64,000 nucleotides of DNA from Diprion similis (Eukaryota > Arthropoda > Insecta > Hymenoptera > Diprionidae). The stretch covers positions 2,976,001 through 3,040,000 of the forward strand of contig NC_060115.1 in NCBI RefSeq assembly GCF_021155765.1, in the 5' to 3' direction. Below, one piece after another: positions 23,601-35,700 of the stretch. The translations under genes were made by a program, and so were the position numbers. The notes beneath the pieces were generated by a model that worked only from the letters and a program-made list of their open reading frames with translations, was not told the origin of the DNA and searched no databases. Position 1 is the stretch's first letter. Each line of letters starts with the position of its first letter.

Positions 23601-25839
23601 TCAGAAGTTAATTTTACCATGTAATATCAACAAATATAGCTTGGAGCACTGTATACTGGCCGCAGGGCAATTTAGGAGCGTATTAATTCAAAACAAAATT
23701 GTCTAAAGGCCAGTGTAACTTTGATTGTTACATAAATATCTTAGTAAAGTCTTACGCATTTCCTTTAAGCAAGTTGTCTAAGAAAAAGGTAGACAGGGTT
23801 TTAACCAATACACTAGATGCTAAACAAACATTAGGAACAAAAAACGTCATTCAAGTCTTCAGTTGGATTTGAGAAGGTAGTCATTGCCAATACGTCTTTT
23901 TAGATCGGTATGTGCTACGTGTGCTCTTGTGCATCAATGATTTTCATATAATAAACAAAACGAACTATTATAGTACAGTTACTATGGTAAAGTAAATTGT
24001 TCGAGCTTTCAGAAATAGTTCGTTACTTCATTGAGACAATGAATATTGAATACTAAAAATATAAGTTTGACAATGGATTAACTTATTAATGGTTAGAAGA
24101 AAGAGGAGTAGCCTAAAGCTTAGGACTGAGCCTTTTCGCTGGAAGGCTGCGTCTCCTCCGCTAGCTTCATTTGCTCTGTTTGCTCAGTTGAATCGACAGT
24201 TATCTGAACACCCTTGGATTCAATTGAATTCTTATCACTTGTTTTTTGACCACCCTGTAACCAAAGTAATCTGTAAACTGTTGTGCTCTATTTATTTGTC
24301 CGAAAATTTCTCTAAACATCATAACACAATTGAAAAGTTAATGGCCATATCTGATGCAAATTTCCCATTAAGATTTCTGACTCCTGCAGGTGTTCCAAAT
24401 TTTCTCAGTTTCTATTCGGAGCACTCTGTGTACGATAATCAGTATGTATAAGTGTCTTAAAATTCAATGCGTAATTAACCCATGCTGAATTTGAAATATT
24501 CTAGAAACTTATTATCAATGAATACCTGTTCCGGATTCTTGGCCAAATATTCTGTTTTAGCGTCGCGGATCATTCTGGTAACTTTATTCCGCAAATCTTT
24601 GAACTCTTCCCATTCCATTGCATCTTTGTTTTTCTTAGCTTTGGCGTATAGCTTATTTTTCTTTTGTATCTCGCTACGAATCTCATCAGTCATCCATGGT
24701 TTCTTTAATTCTAATTCCTGAGTACCGCAAACAGAAGAAGTTAGATAAATATGCAGATAAATGAATATATAGATGATGATCTTTGCTTGGCAGAAATTAT
24801 ACAGACTGTTTTGATAGGTAACTAACAAACTATAACTGGTAAGATAAAGCTATTAATTTGATATATGTGAGTCTGACATGACGATAAATAATCGCCTTCT
24901 TGCTTTCCATATCTTTTGCCAGGCAATAGACAGTATGAGTGTGCTTCGTATCTCACACGTGTGATGTGCTCTTGGATAGCAATAGAATATATTTCAAAAA
25001 AATGCTAGCACCTGTAATTACAGGTCAAATTTTAGCCAATCGAGTGTGAAAACTTGAGCCATGCATTACTTAATGTGTCTATGTCACGTGTAGACATGGA
25101 ATGAGCTGGAGATACATGCGAATAACTATTTGGATGAATAATTAAAATGATAGAGAAACTATGGTGAAACTAATAAGCGATGGACACGATAAGTGGTTCA
25201 CAATAAAGGCCAAACTTCATAACTATCCTTGTTTTGATTAGCTTTTGTAACGTGTAAAATTGAGAAGAAATTAATTAATGAATTATTCAGAGTATTCTGT
25301 TTCAGTATGACATTCCTTAGCAATTTGTCCTTGGTGCATACGAATCAGTGCCATACGATAATTAAGTAAAAGACAATCAATCGAATACCTGGACTGATTG
25401 TTCTTAAACCACACAACCTTATACGAATAACATTTACCTCAAGTTTGCTGACTTTTTTTGAATTATTCATTCCTTTACCCTTCATGTTAATTCCACATAG
25501 CGGTAGCCGGGCTCGCATGTGTGGCAAGCCTTGGGATGGCAGCATGCCTCGAGAAGTGGGTCTCATGGGAGGTGGACCACAGGGTCCCATTCCTCTGGGA
25601 CCCATCATTGGCCCCATCATCATTGGTGGCATGCCACGTATCCTCGGGCCAAACATTGGCATGCCGGGACCAGGCAATGGCATACGTTGCCTCATGGGGC
25701 CGAACATCGGATGCGGTGGCATTCTGAGCGGCATACCAGGAGGCGGTAGACGGCCACCAAACCGTGGAGGAGGCATGGGACGCATCCCGACCGGAGGCAT
25801 TCGAGGGCCGAGCATTGGCCCCCTGTTTAATGGGCTCAT
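20695..25839 (-). CDS. NUFIP1: NUFIP1-like nuclear FMRP-interacting protein, six exons
   Basis: Nuclear RNA-binding scaffold for box C/D snoRNP assembly, also linked to FMRP and ribophagy in animals. Minus-strand exons: 25839-25438, 24717-24526, 22124-21826, 21729-21497, 21380-21195, 21053-20695; 556 residues (human 495). Exon 1 encodes 134 residues rich in Met, Pro and Gly, as in the proline-rich N-terminus of relatives; an in-frame TGA lies just upstream of the ATG. Exon 2 is a 64-residue basic helical block (KKPWMTDEIRSEIQKKNKLY) resembling a non-LTR retrotransposon linker. Exon 3 carries the C2H2 finger (CEVCDREFPSEESLARHMGEH) and PEDIQNWIAERKR, completed across the splice by RYPTKANI: the NUFIP signature. 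Exon 6 ends with LLNKLLSRSIQHERNLICQC, the conserved C-terminal NUFIP block. All joins keep phase. Exon 2 can also splice to a stop-containing exon at 24254-24120. Confidence 0.9.
22125..24119. other. Long AT-rich intron of NUFIP1
   Basis: About 2 kb with a poly(T) run at about 22810-22828 and no coding signal. If the exon at 24254-24120 is a true last exon, the right part of this stretch is its 3'UTR. Confidence 0.5.
24120..24254 (-). CDS. Candidate alternative last exon of NUFIP1
   Basis: After TTTGGTTACAG (acceptor at 24256-24255), 44 codons stay open and end at TAA (24122-24120). The peptide begins GGQKTSDKNSIESKGVQITV and is polar and charged. Phase 0 matches the exon 2 donor, so exons 1-2 plus this one would make a 242-residue product with no zinc finger or NUFIP motif. 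There is no nearby exact AATAAA; GAATAAATATT occurs on the minus strand near 23330. Splice-site quality and phase support it; expression is unproven. Confidence 0.45.
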   Translation of the reverse strand, partial: GGQKTSDKNSIESKGVQITVDSTEQTEQMKLAEETQPSSEKAQS

Positions 25840-26602
25840 AACGTTCAGAAACGATCAGGAGTTGAGCGATAACTGATTGTGAGGTGGACCTTACTTGCCG
25901 CCAGTGCAATGGTTATTGCTTGGGACAGCTACAGGTTAAAACTTGATAAATTTACATGTGCGAGCTTGCAATAGAAAGCAGGTGTTTTTTTTTTTGTTTG
26001 TATTTTGTATTCCACCAATTCGCGTTCACTACACACGTGTTCTAATCGCTAATACAACAAGTTCACGAAGTTGTCTATAACTGTTGATTAAATCAAACTG
26101 AATCGCAAAATTCGATTCTCCGTTGCAGCCGTGATAAACGTGCTCGACGCAAGGTGAGGGCGCTGGACTAACACGATGGCGATCCACGGATATAGGAATT
26201 ACTGAAGATTGGCGGATAAAGCATAGACTTATCTTCGGATCGCCAAACACAATGGCGTTGCTAGCAATTGACTTCTAGACAACTTGGACGAGGTAACTCA
26301 TAGCGTACGTTTGCGAGGTATCCCAGGGTATTCATATCGAGGTATTTAGCCAAATTATAGGGTGACTTTTAATCGTGTCGATAAGTTATTTGAGAACCGA
26401 CATCAGGCAACTTTCAGACACTGGATATGTTTAACGGAACTTTTGCTGACTGCCTAAGACTGCAGCATTGAGTCACCCATCTATCTAGTGTCTCTGCGTC
26501 GAAGAGAGCGAAGAGAGTGCATAGACTTATAAGTCTATGGCCGGATGGGAGTATTGCAAGTTACCGTCATTTCAAGAAATAGCCGATAAATATGCATCCC
26601 GC

Positions 26603-26730
26603 AATGCTGGCATCACGGTCTTACAGGTCTTACACACAGGTCTTGCAACTCGGGCAAAAGTTCAGTAGGAGGCAGTGACTCCACTATTGAAGAAAAATCT
26701 AGGTGGCGCTGCGATCGAGGGATACATAAA
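26603..26730 (+). repeat. Left arm of a ~120-bp imperfect inverted repeat
   Basis: Shares two exact blocks with 28221-28330 read in reverse: ACACAGGTCTTGCAACT (26634-26650 against 28289-28305) and CTGCGATCGAGGGATACAT (26709-26727 against 28224-28242). Spacing and intermediate sequence are only partly kept. The AGGTGGCGC at 26701-26709 is present only in this arm. Confidence 0.7.
26701..26709 (+). promoter_or_regulatory. CTCF-like motif AGGTGGCGC
   Basis: Exact match to the core of the insect CTCF motif, within the left arm of the inverted repeat and between two divergent genes. A nine-base match can occur by chance; insulator function is inference. Confidence 0.3.
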
Positions 26731-27323
26731 CATAATCTACATCGTGCTATATCATGCGTGTGACTGACTGCATTGTACATCCGACCGCCCGACTATGATT
26801 TCGGGGGAATGTATTTATTTACCTTTGCTAGAACACGCACACGTGCACGCATGGGTATGTAAACATCGGTTGTGTTAGTTATCGCCACTTAATTTATGGG
26901 CCCTGTAGACCAAGATCTGCAGTCGATGGGTATGAGCCTGGTACACTAATGACGCTGCTGCATCTTTCAGTTGCATTCAAGATCTCGTGCGACTAAGGTG
27001 TGGATATATATATATATATAGCTTATTTTTTGGAGTATTGAGTTTTGAAAGGGAGAAAAGGAAAAAGGAAATAAAAAAAAAAATAAAAAAATGATTGAAA
27101 GTGGTATGAACCTTAGTGCTAGTTTATTTGTGTTATTCTTGTTCGTTTATTACTAAGAAACTTTGGCTTTTTTTTCTATACGACATTTTCTCTTTTAATC
27201 CTGTCAATTCGAACGCAATGTTATAATTGGTGCTTTCGTGTAATTTCCAGGTACAGTTGCATGTGATTAATTCGAAATTTTATGATTTATTCAGGATTCC
27301 TCAACTTTATCTTGACCCCGACG

Positions 27324-27873
27324 ATGCGATGCATTGTAGATTTGATACAAGACTGGGACCTGCCTCGGCATAACACTTGGGAGGTGAGGCGAAGAGCGTT
27401 GAGGGCAGCCTTTGCCCGTCGGACATACTGTAAGACCACTGCAATCTACAGAGTTGAGGGGTGTCCGATGGAGTACTGTGTGAACTGTATTCGCAGTATC
27501 CGAGGCCCCCAGGAGATTCTGGGTGGTCATACACTAGAAAATTTCCCGATAAACTGGATTCCTGCATGTATTTTATGTCATGAACCTTTGGTTATGGTGA
27601 GTTGTTTGCACTTGATCTGGAATAGGGAATGTGTGGTGATACACTAGCCTGAATTAATTACTTGCTTCTACTGTTCAGATCTTGTTCCAGAAATGCAGTC
27701 ATTGTCAGTCAGAGTTTGAATCCTATATATGTGCATTAGAGGAATGGGTAAAAAGCCAGACTGGTGAGTGTCGGCATTACAATTGGTTTTGATTTCAAGA
27801 GCGTTCAAATAGGCAAAAAATTAAATTTTTTATTTTCCCTTTAGAGCCTGATGTCCCTAAGCTTGGCATTTAG
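27324..27873 (+). CDS. Small cysteine-rich protein, unrecognised, three exons
   Basis: Exons 27324-27596, 27679-27763 and 27845-27873 give 128 residues; an in-frame ATG at 27282 would add 14, but a splice acceptor (TTATTCAG, ending 27294) lies between the two, so 27324 is preferred. GTGAGT donors and CAG/TAG acceptors are clean. The first part is basic and helical (WEVRRRALRAAFARRTYCKT). Then come spaced cysteine pairs, CPMEYCVNC, CILC, CSHC and a last YIC, which could form one or two zinc-binding sites. There is no signal peptide or membrane segment, so it is probably intracellular. I do not recognise the family. The gene sits between two inverted copies of a ~120-bp sequence. Splice quality and unbroken frame argue for a real gene; function is unknown. 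Confidence 0.7.
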
Positions 27874-28871
27874 GAACTAGAGTATGATTGGTAATTTCTC
27901 TGATTTTTTGTTGTTTTTACTTAGATTTTAATTTGAAATTGATATATATACATTAAGTTAAGTATTACGCGTCTATGTATAGTGGTTACATATTTTAATT
28001 TTGTCTTGTATTATAGTTCAATCAGTTATAAAAGAATTGTTATAGAGGTATGTACAACATATACGTAAAATATACAATTTTCTCGGTGCAAAGGAACAAA
28101 AATAGAAAAGAAAGGTTTGAAAAAAAAAAAAAAAAATTAGAAAAGAAAGGTTAAAAACGAAAAAAAAAGCCGGGCGTTCGGATGTTACAGTATATTGGTC
28201 TGGTTTACGTTTAGCATAATTTAATGTATCCCTCGATCGCAGCGACGCTAGCGGCTTGGCACGTTAATAGGCCGAGGTCAAAACCCACAGTTGCAAGACC
28301 TGTGTATATGCCGTGGCCGGCATTATACAGAATTATTTTTCACGGGCGAGACAGAGTTTCTAACCTGATGACTACTTAGTCCATGCTCCATGTCAATGTT
28401 TCCCCCATTGTTCACTTATCTTTATATCTGTTCAGTACTTACCTTATTTTCAACAAATCGTGGATCTCACAAGTACGGTCCTGTAACGAAACCTAATTAT
28501 TCTTCTAATTTAACTGTTCTTGCTATCAACTCGGCGACCAATAGTTTGGAAGAGTAAGAGAAATATATTATTTTACTCTAAGTCCGTGTCTTACCCATAT
28601 TAACCTAACTTAACGTATGCGTCAGAATATAGCGTCATACGGTTTTAGTTTAGGTACTGGTGTAGGAATAGCAATCATATGTGAACTCACCAAGTAATTA
28701 CAGCTATGTTTCAATCAAATCGTATTTTGTGAAGCGGCAAATTATAGTCCAAAAATTTTGAACAACATCTGCATGAAAATCGTTCATAGCGATCAAATTG
28801 CTATTATGTCAAACATTGTACGAATTGTAAATCGCTTTCTTTGTTAAGTTTTTGTAACATTTATGTTATAG
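27874..28871. other. Interval between cysteine-rich gene and FGFR1OP2-like gene
   Basis: AT-rich with A-runs at about 28117-28135, then the right arm of the inverted repeat, then the likely promoter and 5'UTR of the next gene. A splice acceptor (TTATAG) ends at 28871, directly before the next start codon, so a non-coding first exon must lie upstream. Confidence 0.45.
28221..28330 (-). repeat. Right arm of the ~120-bp imperfect inverted repeat
   Basis: Reverse-oriented partner of 26603-26730 with the same two exact blocks of 19 and 17 bp in the same order when read on the minus strand. The CTCF-like core is not preserved here. Confidence 0.7.
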
Positions 28872-29688
28872 ATGTCAATAACTTTTCAACAAATTATGTT
28901 GGATGCTGAAAAGCTGGTGGGACGCATTTCAGATCAAGAAAATAATACGGATAATTTGATATCAGATATACAATCAGTATGCAGTCAAATCGACAGCATG
29001 AAACAAGTTAGTATATTACAATTTCAAACTTGACAGTGAATAAAATACACTTTCACATTTTATTATGAAGCACATCCTTTTCACTGTGATATCTTTTTTT
29101 TTTACATTAAGTATCAAGAGGAAGTTGAAATCCTTAACTCGGAAGCACACCACAGACCTCACTTACAATTAATTGCTGGAATTCAACAAGAAAATAAATA
29201 TCTGCGTGAAATTCAAGCAGAGAATAAAGAATTAAAAAATGCGTTGGAGGATCATCAGAATGCTCTTGAACTAATAATGTCAAAATACAGAGAACAGACT
29301 TCATCTTTGATTCGCCGTTGCAAAGTGGATTTTACCTCCTTCCACAATTCAAAATATACTCAGGTAAGTTCGATTAAAAAAAATAAACTCACTGATGAAT
29401 CTGCATTTGTTTAACAAACACTGTAATGTACATACGATATCATCTAAATGTCTGACGTTGTTCCAGTTGATTACCAGCCAAGCGGAAAAGATCAATGAGA
29501 TGGCAGCAGTAATGAAAACTGCAGCTGCGATCGATGAAGAGAATGATATTAGAGGAAAGGAGGTTTATTCTCGACTGAAAGAAGAGAATACTGTTCTACG
29601 AGAAATACTTGATATAGCTAACAAGTACGGATCTCTGGATAAAGATCCAACGATGGATGATAAAACTGTTCAAACAGAGCCAGCATAA
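28872..29688 (+). CDS. Fgop2: FGFR1OP2 / SIKE-family coiled-coil protein (Fgop2), three exons
   Basis: Cytoplasmic coiled-coil subunit of the STRIPAK phosphatase-kinase complex, which restrains Hippo and other kinase pathways. Exons 28872-29006, 29112-29363 and 29467-29688 give 202 residues, the usual family length. The N-terminus (MSITFQQIMLDAEKLVGRIS) and the central coil (LIAGIQQENKYLREIQAENK, then SKYREQTSSLIRR) match the family pattern, as does LKEENTVLREILDIANKYGS near the C-terminus. The start codon follows directly on a splice acceptor, so the 5'UTR lies in a separate exon. AATAAA near 30350 may be the poly(A) signal. Confidence 0.93.
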
Positions 29689-32600
29689 GAAAAGTATGAG
29701 ATAGCATACGAAATCTTTTCTGAATAATATCACATGCATTGGTTATCTATGACAAACGGTGAATTACACTTTCAAAGATGATTGTGCAATGTGTAATTTG
29801 CGTGGTAGTTTGAGACTTTAACACAATGGAGATATAGTTAATCGAGGACATAGGTCACAGGTCACCTCTGAGCAAACTTGGATGTGGATGGCAGGAAAGA
29901 CCAAGTGCATTGGTATACGTGCACAAATATACCAGCCCTGCTAAAAGGATTACAGCGAACTGCCAATCGATTGTTGGAGAATATTTCATAGTCGCAAAGT
30001 AAAAAGTAGTTTCGTTACCGTCCACATCCGGAAAAATATTAATCTCGGTAACGTCTATGAATTGGCAAGGTCACTGGTTTGCAAAGGTTTGGTCAACTTC
30101 TTGAAATAACTTGAAAGCTAGTTTTCGCATCCAGGAAATTTTCGTAATTAAACTACTAGAAAGTTGAAGTATACAATTTTATTTTGTAAACGTGAGATCC
30201 TTACACTTTTTCTCCCCTCGACGGGTTATCGGAGAAAGGTGACCCGTGCGGGAAGAACGAGCTTACTGAACTGAATCACTACTGCATTTCAAATCTCTTA
30301 CAATCCTTCATCTGTCTTCAGCATCGTATATTATTACCTGATTGCCAAAATAAATTTATGCAGCATTTTCGTTACGCAGACAAGTTTGTCAATTAACGTC
30401 CTCGCGTTGAACATAATTTTTTATATCTCAGCTAGTCGGTGTTTTAAACACATGTCAGTTATATTTCACCATGAGGTTTATCGTATGGCCAGCTATCATC
30501 GGTTACTATTTGAATCTCTTTTTAACTTGTAAAATATTGACATAATTATAAATTAACAAATACCAGGCACTGCCCCTATTTCAAAGGTGAAAATTTCAAT
30601 ACAGCATTAAACCAATATAGGTATGTAACAATTACTTGTAGATGACAAAACTTCGTACTTATGGTTGTAAACAAGGTAACAAAATATTTGTACATTATTA
30701 AACAACGCTTGAAATTGAAATATTTAATGTGTTACGCTACTGCAAAATGCGACGCATTCATGTATCGCGGGTTGCGTCCCTCAGGCGGAACCACTAGTTG
30801 ATATAAATTTTTCACTATTCTAAAAGTAAATTTAATTTCGTATCCAGTCCACGTGGCTTTACCCGTAAAAAGAATGATTACTAATACGAAAACAATTACG
30901 TTGAAATATTTTAATGACAACAAGTACCCATGGTCAGCTATATTTCTGGATACCCTGTCTGACTACTCTGATTCGTTGATCAACGAACTACAAATTAGAA
31001 CGCGCATTGCGTCAGTATAGAGATCAGAGCGGGTGACAACTGTTATGCAATAATTATTGTGCCATATGGAAATAAGAAATGCATATTCCATAAAATATGC
31101 AATTTGTGTATCGTGCATACTTTTAATCCAATCAATTTTCTATTTTTCGACTCACGACGACCGTACATGCATTTCTTTGATGTTGACCGGGGATAATAAA
31201 TAAAATTCACTACAATTCACAATCTTTGATATTCGCATGTCTCGGCATAGAAGCGGTATATGACCTCAGCTATTCTATGTCTAAAGTATCCACGCGCTGA
31301 GCAGAATTTTGGAAAAAGTCCAGCTCATTTCTGGTCGTGCGTAATAGGTTTCGATAAAAGAGAATTATACGCTTATACTGCAGTACTCGGGGATAGCGGA
31401 TGCTTCGCAATTATATATCTAGCAGAAATATCACTACGCGAAATCGTCCGAGTGTTTGTACACCGAAGGTGAGACTAGCGATGAAATCTTTGGTCGACGT
31501 TAGGTATAATTAGCGACTTATAATCTCAGAATTAGGTTTAATCACATGAGCGGAAAACGAGCAAACACACAATTGCCCGTTGTGCCTCGAAAAATGGCTG
31601 CATGCACATCAAAAATGTGTACATATGATATGTGTAATATTTACACTGCTTACACCTTCGCTGCACTTACACACAGATATGTTAAGCGTAAACATATAAT
31701 CGCCAAGTTTTCAATAACATAGAACTTATGGAGCGGCAGCACTTCTAAAATTTCTTTTTCATTTATTATAGGGCGTAGCCACTCCCTACGGATGTTCCGA
31801 AGTCCCGTACCCCTTGTATATGCCTACATGTATACCTATAGGTGTATACCATATAGTATATAAATGCTAAAGCAGTGTGCGCGGAATGACACACGATATA
31901 TTGTACATTGGCTGAAATATTTCTTTCCGAAAATTTAATAACGCCCTGTTTCATAATTGATCGTCGATGTAATGAATCGGGTGTTTTGCGAGCCACCAAG
32001 TAACTTAACGAATACACGGAATTTGTGTCATTGTGTAAACGTTGAAAAAACGGTCAGCTACCATGAGGAAATTTAGCGACTTAAGATTAAAACGGCGGAA
32101 AAACATGACTGCGGTATCTGTACGGCTAATTAGAGATAAAAGAACAATTAGAGAATCGACCAGCGACAAAAAGAAATGTATATATTTTCCTCAAGAAGCC
32201 TGTACAGATAAACAATCCTTAGGTCGCTTGCAATTTCCGCTCTTTGTACGTTCGAGGCAGTAAAGCAATATCTACAGGGAGATATAAACGCGCATTTCGA
32301 CATTTGCAGTACGAGTTGACAAGGGTCGATTTTTAGTGACTATAATATTTGGTGCTAATAAACATGCAACAAATAAATGTTGTAAAAATCTCACGGGCTG
32401 GGAGGGGGAGGAGAACGGATGCAAATTACTGTGCCAGGGTTGCAAATAAAAATACTGCCGGGCTGGAGCGTCTAATCCTTTTTATAAATCCTTTAAAAAA
32501 CACAGACAAATACACACACACATACAGAATAACCTGTTATACAGGTAGAGCTGTGGATGGCGGAGGGTTTCGCCGCAATAAGACCCATCATAATATACCA

Positions 32601-32742
32601 GCGGCCAGTCAGCTATAGTGTGGGAACAGTCAGTACTGCGCCGGGTAAAGGGCGGTTGGATGGGCAAAGTTAAACGAGCCCGCTATGCTGCTGCTGCTGA
32701 GCGAGTGAGCGCCAAATACTGCAGTGCTACGTCGCCGCATAA

Positions 32743-32767
32743 AGAGAGAGAGAGAAAGAGAGCGCGT
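32743..32767. repeat. (AG)n microsatellite
   Basis: AGAGAG-type run with a few interruptions, extending as purine-rich DNA to about 32800. Confidence 0.7.
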
Positions 32768-35700
32768 GAGTAAGAGAAGTAGAGAGGGAGAAAAATAAGG
32801 AGGGAAAATCTCGCGGCCGCATGATGCACGCATGCATGCGCGGTGGCTTATTCTTGTTCGTGAAGGTTTGCGGGCGATTGTAGAAGTTTAGGGATACGGC
32901 TAGAGCGACTGCACGGCGCGACTACACAGCCGATGGGCCGTCTAAATTTTACGTCTACATATGTGTATATGTATGTACACGCTGCAGGGGCGCACAATTT
33001 TTGAAGCCAGCTAGACACAGGCCATGATATCGCTTTGACTTTAGTTTTTCAGCGATCCGACTTAATAACCCTTCAAGTATATAGTTGTAGTCGATATTAG
33101 ACTATATTCTTAAACAGCTATGTTGGTTTGATTTACGAACCTTATGGTCGTAAATTGAAGATCTAAAACATAGAGATGCGGGGATCTAGTGCTATTTTTT
33201 AATAAAAACATGTACACCTTAGATTATGCAATTCTTTTAATATACATAGATTTTTATTCGAGACAATATCGAAGCGTGGCTGCACGTACCGTAACTGCAC
33301 ATTTTCAATTCTATAAACTGGCATTATGATCAACCAAAAGCTCGCCGCTACAGTGTATACGATTTTCGGATCAATTATCGACTTTCAATATACACGTTTA
33401 TTACATCGTAGTCGCGGTGAGTTTTGGTATATTTGGTTGATTTAATGCTGTCTCAAAGTCTCGGAATGAGAATTATACGGTTGTCATTGATCGAAGGGCT
33501 TTGCGCAACCGTGCAATATATCGATTACGTTATAATATTCTGACCTAAAATTCGCGCGATAAGCAACTGCCGGGCCCTCGCGCGTGCAAGAACGCCTATC
33601 AAAGGCGGTGTGGTTCTCCACTGTGAATATAAAATGGCGTCGACCTCGCACATGCATACATTATACGTATACGTACACGCTGTAGGCAAAGTTAGGCAGA
33701 AACTGCGCCATGCGTTGTACACATACACCTGCGCAATGTGTGCATATAATACTGACGAATAGTTAATCGCACGTTATTACGAAATTCAGGCCCTTCTTCG
33801 CCGTGTACACCGCGCACTTTGCGCTTATACGTAACTTCGGCGCGTGGATTTATGTGCATGCAGCTACCTAATTGTATATGTATACACTACTGATACGTGG
33901 AGCAGCAATTAGACCAGAAAACCGTGAATAGATGTTGTGTATATAAACAGACGGTGTCGTACTCCGTTGTACAGCGTTATAACGTATAAGCACTGTACAA
34001 AATTTTGCCAAAGTATCTTGAATCGTAAGGTGATTATGCGCACGAAGCGTATAATAATGTAGCTACGTCGTCGCGTCGACGGTGTTTTTTGGGGTCAGTT
34101 CGAAATCGGGCACGCCAACATGACGCCTACGAGTGTGTATACGTGTACCTTTAGGTACACATGCATCGTACATACACACCTAAAAAAGGTATATCCGTGT
34201 ACCCTACACGTATGCCACGATATACCTATGACAAAAATTACACACACGTTTAAATGACTTTCGACGCAACCGCGTTTCGGCCCTGTACATTTATTCGCTG
34301 GACGGCCCTGGATGTGTGTGCTATGTATGTCAGTATATGCATGGCATGCGAGTATAGGGCGCGGACTAGCTGCTGCTAACTTGATCTAGGACCAGCACGG
34401 AGCGCGAGCCCTAGACTGGCTAGACGGGAGACGGGAGGAGCATGGTGTCGGTGGAGAGGGAGGAGGCCAAGGTGGCAAAGTAGAAGGAGGAGGAGGAGGA
34501 GGAGGAGAAGGCGAGGAGTAGCTGTGCCCAGGGCAAGCGCATTTCGTCTGTTAGGTATGGCCGGCGTCTATCGGAGCTAGACGATGGTGCGCTGCAGGGC
34601 TATAGCCAGGCTAGTTATGGACAACCCTAGTTGCCAAGGTCATCCTCCCTCTTTTCTCACTCTTTTTTTTACGCTCTTATGCGATAGAAGGGTTTTATAG
34701 CTGCGTGGCCTTGAGACCAACAATGCCGGCGTGTTTCCTGTGCAGCACCTGTTACCGCGCTCTTTCTGTATTATACGAACTGGTCTCGCGATGCACAATT
34801 TTTTCTTACCGTTAAATATACTACAATACTCGCCTAATTCTAAGCCTCGCTAATAATTGTCCTACATTTAGTTTATCCGTATGTCGATCCACGGCTACGA
34901 CATGACTTGTAGATCGTGCAACGTCTTCTTTCCTGCATGCACCGCCGTACATCCACGGGTTTAAAAAAATAATTAAAACAGAAAGTTTCATCCACAATGT
35001 CAATATTTCAATTTTCGTTCGTCTTTAATAGCTGTTAAAGTGTCATTCTTTGCGCTGAACTCGGCATACATACCTATATCGATGTATATACCTATATTGA
35101 TCAAGTATCTGCGAAGAAAAGTATCTGAAATTTTGTTTAAGTACCATTGGTACAAAAATTTGCTATTTTGAATGGCGTCGACTCGCGGAGTGAATGACTG
35201 TCCGTTTAAATGTCCAACGTCCGTTTTAACGCTGAGAATGAAATCACATCACGCGAGGTTCACCGAAAATAATGACATAACGAAACGAGTACGACTATTT
35301 TTCTTTTTCTTTTTGTGGATCAATGAAACTTGTAATACGTTCCACAGTTTCTTCTTTGCAAAAGTCGTTGAACCGGGAACCGTTGCGAATAGAAACCAGT
35401 ATGGTTACCGCGGTCGGTTCCGACAGTCCACACCCAGTGTGTTTGAGAAGTTGTAAATCTTTTGGGGCTGCTTAGAAAATTGCAAGCAGGTTCTCACAGT
35501 TGTCAAGAGACTATAGCCACGTCTCTAGTTGCGATCACCGTCCAGTGAATATATAAAGTCTGCACGCATAAGATTTTTAGGGCGATCGCGTTAGAAACTG
35601 CGAGCAATAGTTATCTACGGCACGTACTCGCTTATATTCCTGCATTTCATCGACGTGGAGAAAATCTACGTGGACCGGGTGATGCAGTTTCAGAAAATCA

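Larger units (their letters stand above)
25840..27323. promoter_or_regulatory. Divergent interval of NUFIP1 and the cysteine-rich gene
   Basis: Holds the NUFIP1 5'UTR (minus, left) and the upstream region of the plus-strand cysteine-rich gene. Notable contents: one arm of an inverted repeat at about 26603-26730, a CTCF-like AGGTGGCGC at 26701-26709, a TA run at 27003-27020 and an A-rich stretch at about 27050-27090. No coding exon recognised; a 5'UTR splice acceptor TTATTCAG ends at 27294. Confidence 0.4.

Noticed and set aside
24089-24451. 120-codon open frame on the plus strand
   Set aside because: Antisense of the candidate NUFIP1 last exon and its intron; no recognisable domain.
25445-25876. 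143-codon Gly/Pro-rich open frame on the plus strand
   Set aside because: Antisense of the Met/Pro/Gly-rich first exon of NUFIP1, whose own frame splices in phase to five further exons.
30732-30923. 63-codon minus-strand frame with a hydrophobic, signal-like start
   Set aside because: It begins with TTG, not ATG; the nearby ATG is in another frame. No peptide-hormone processing sites.
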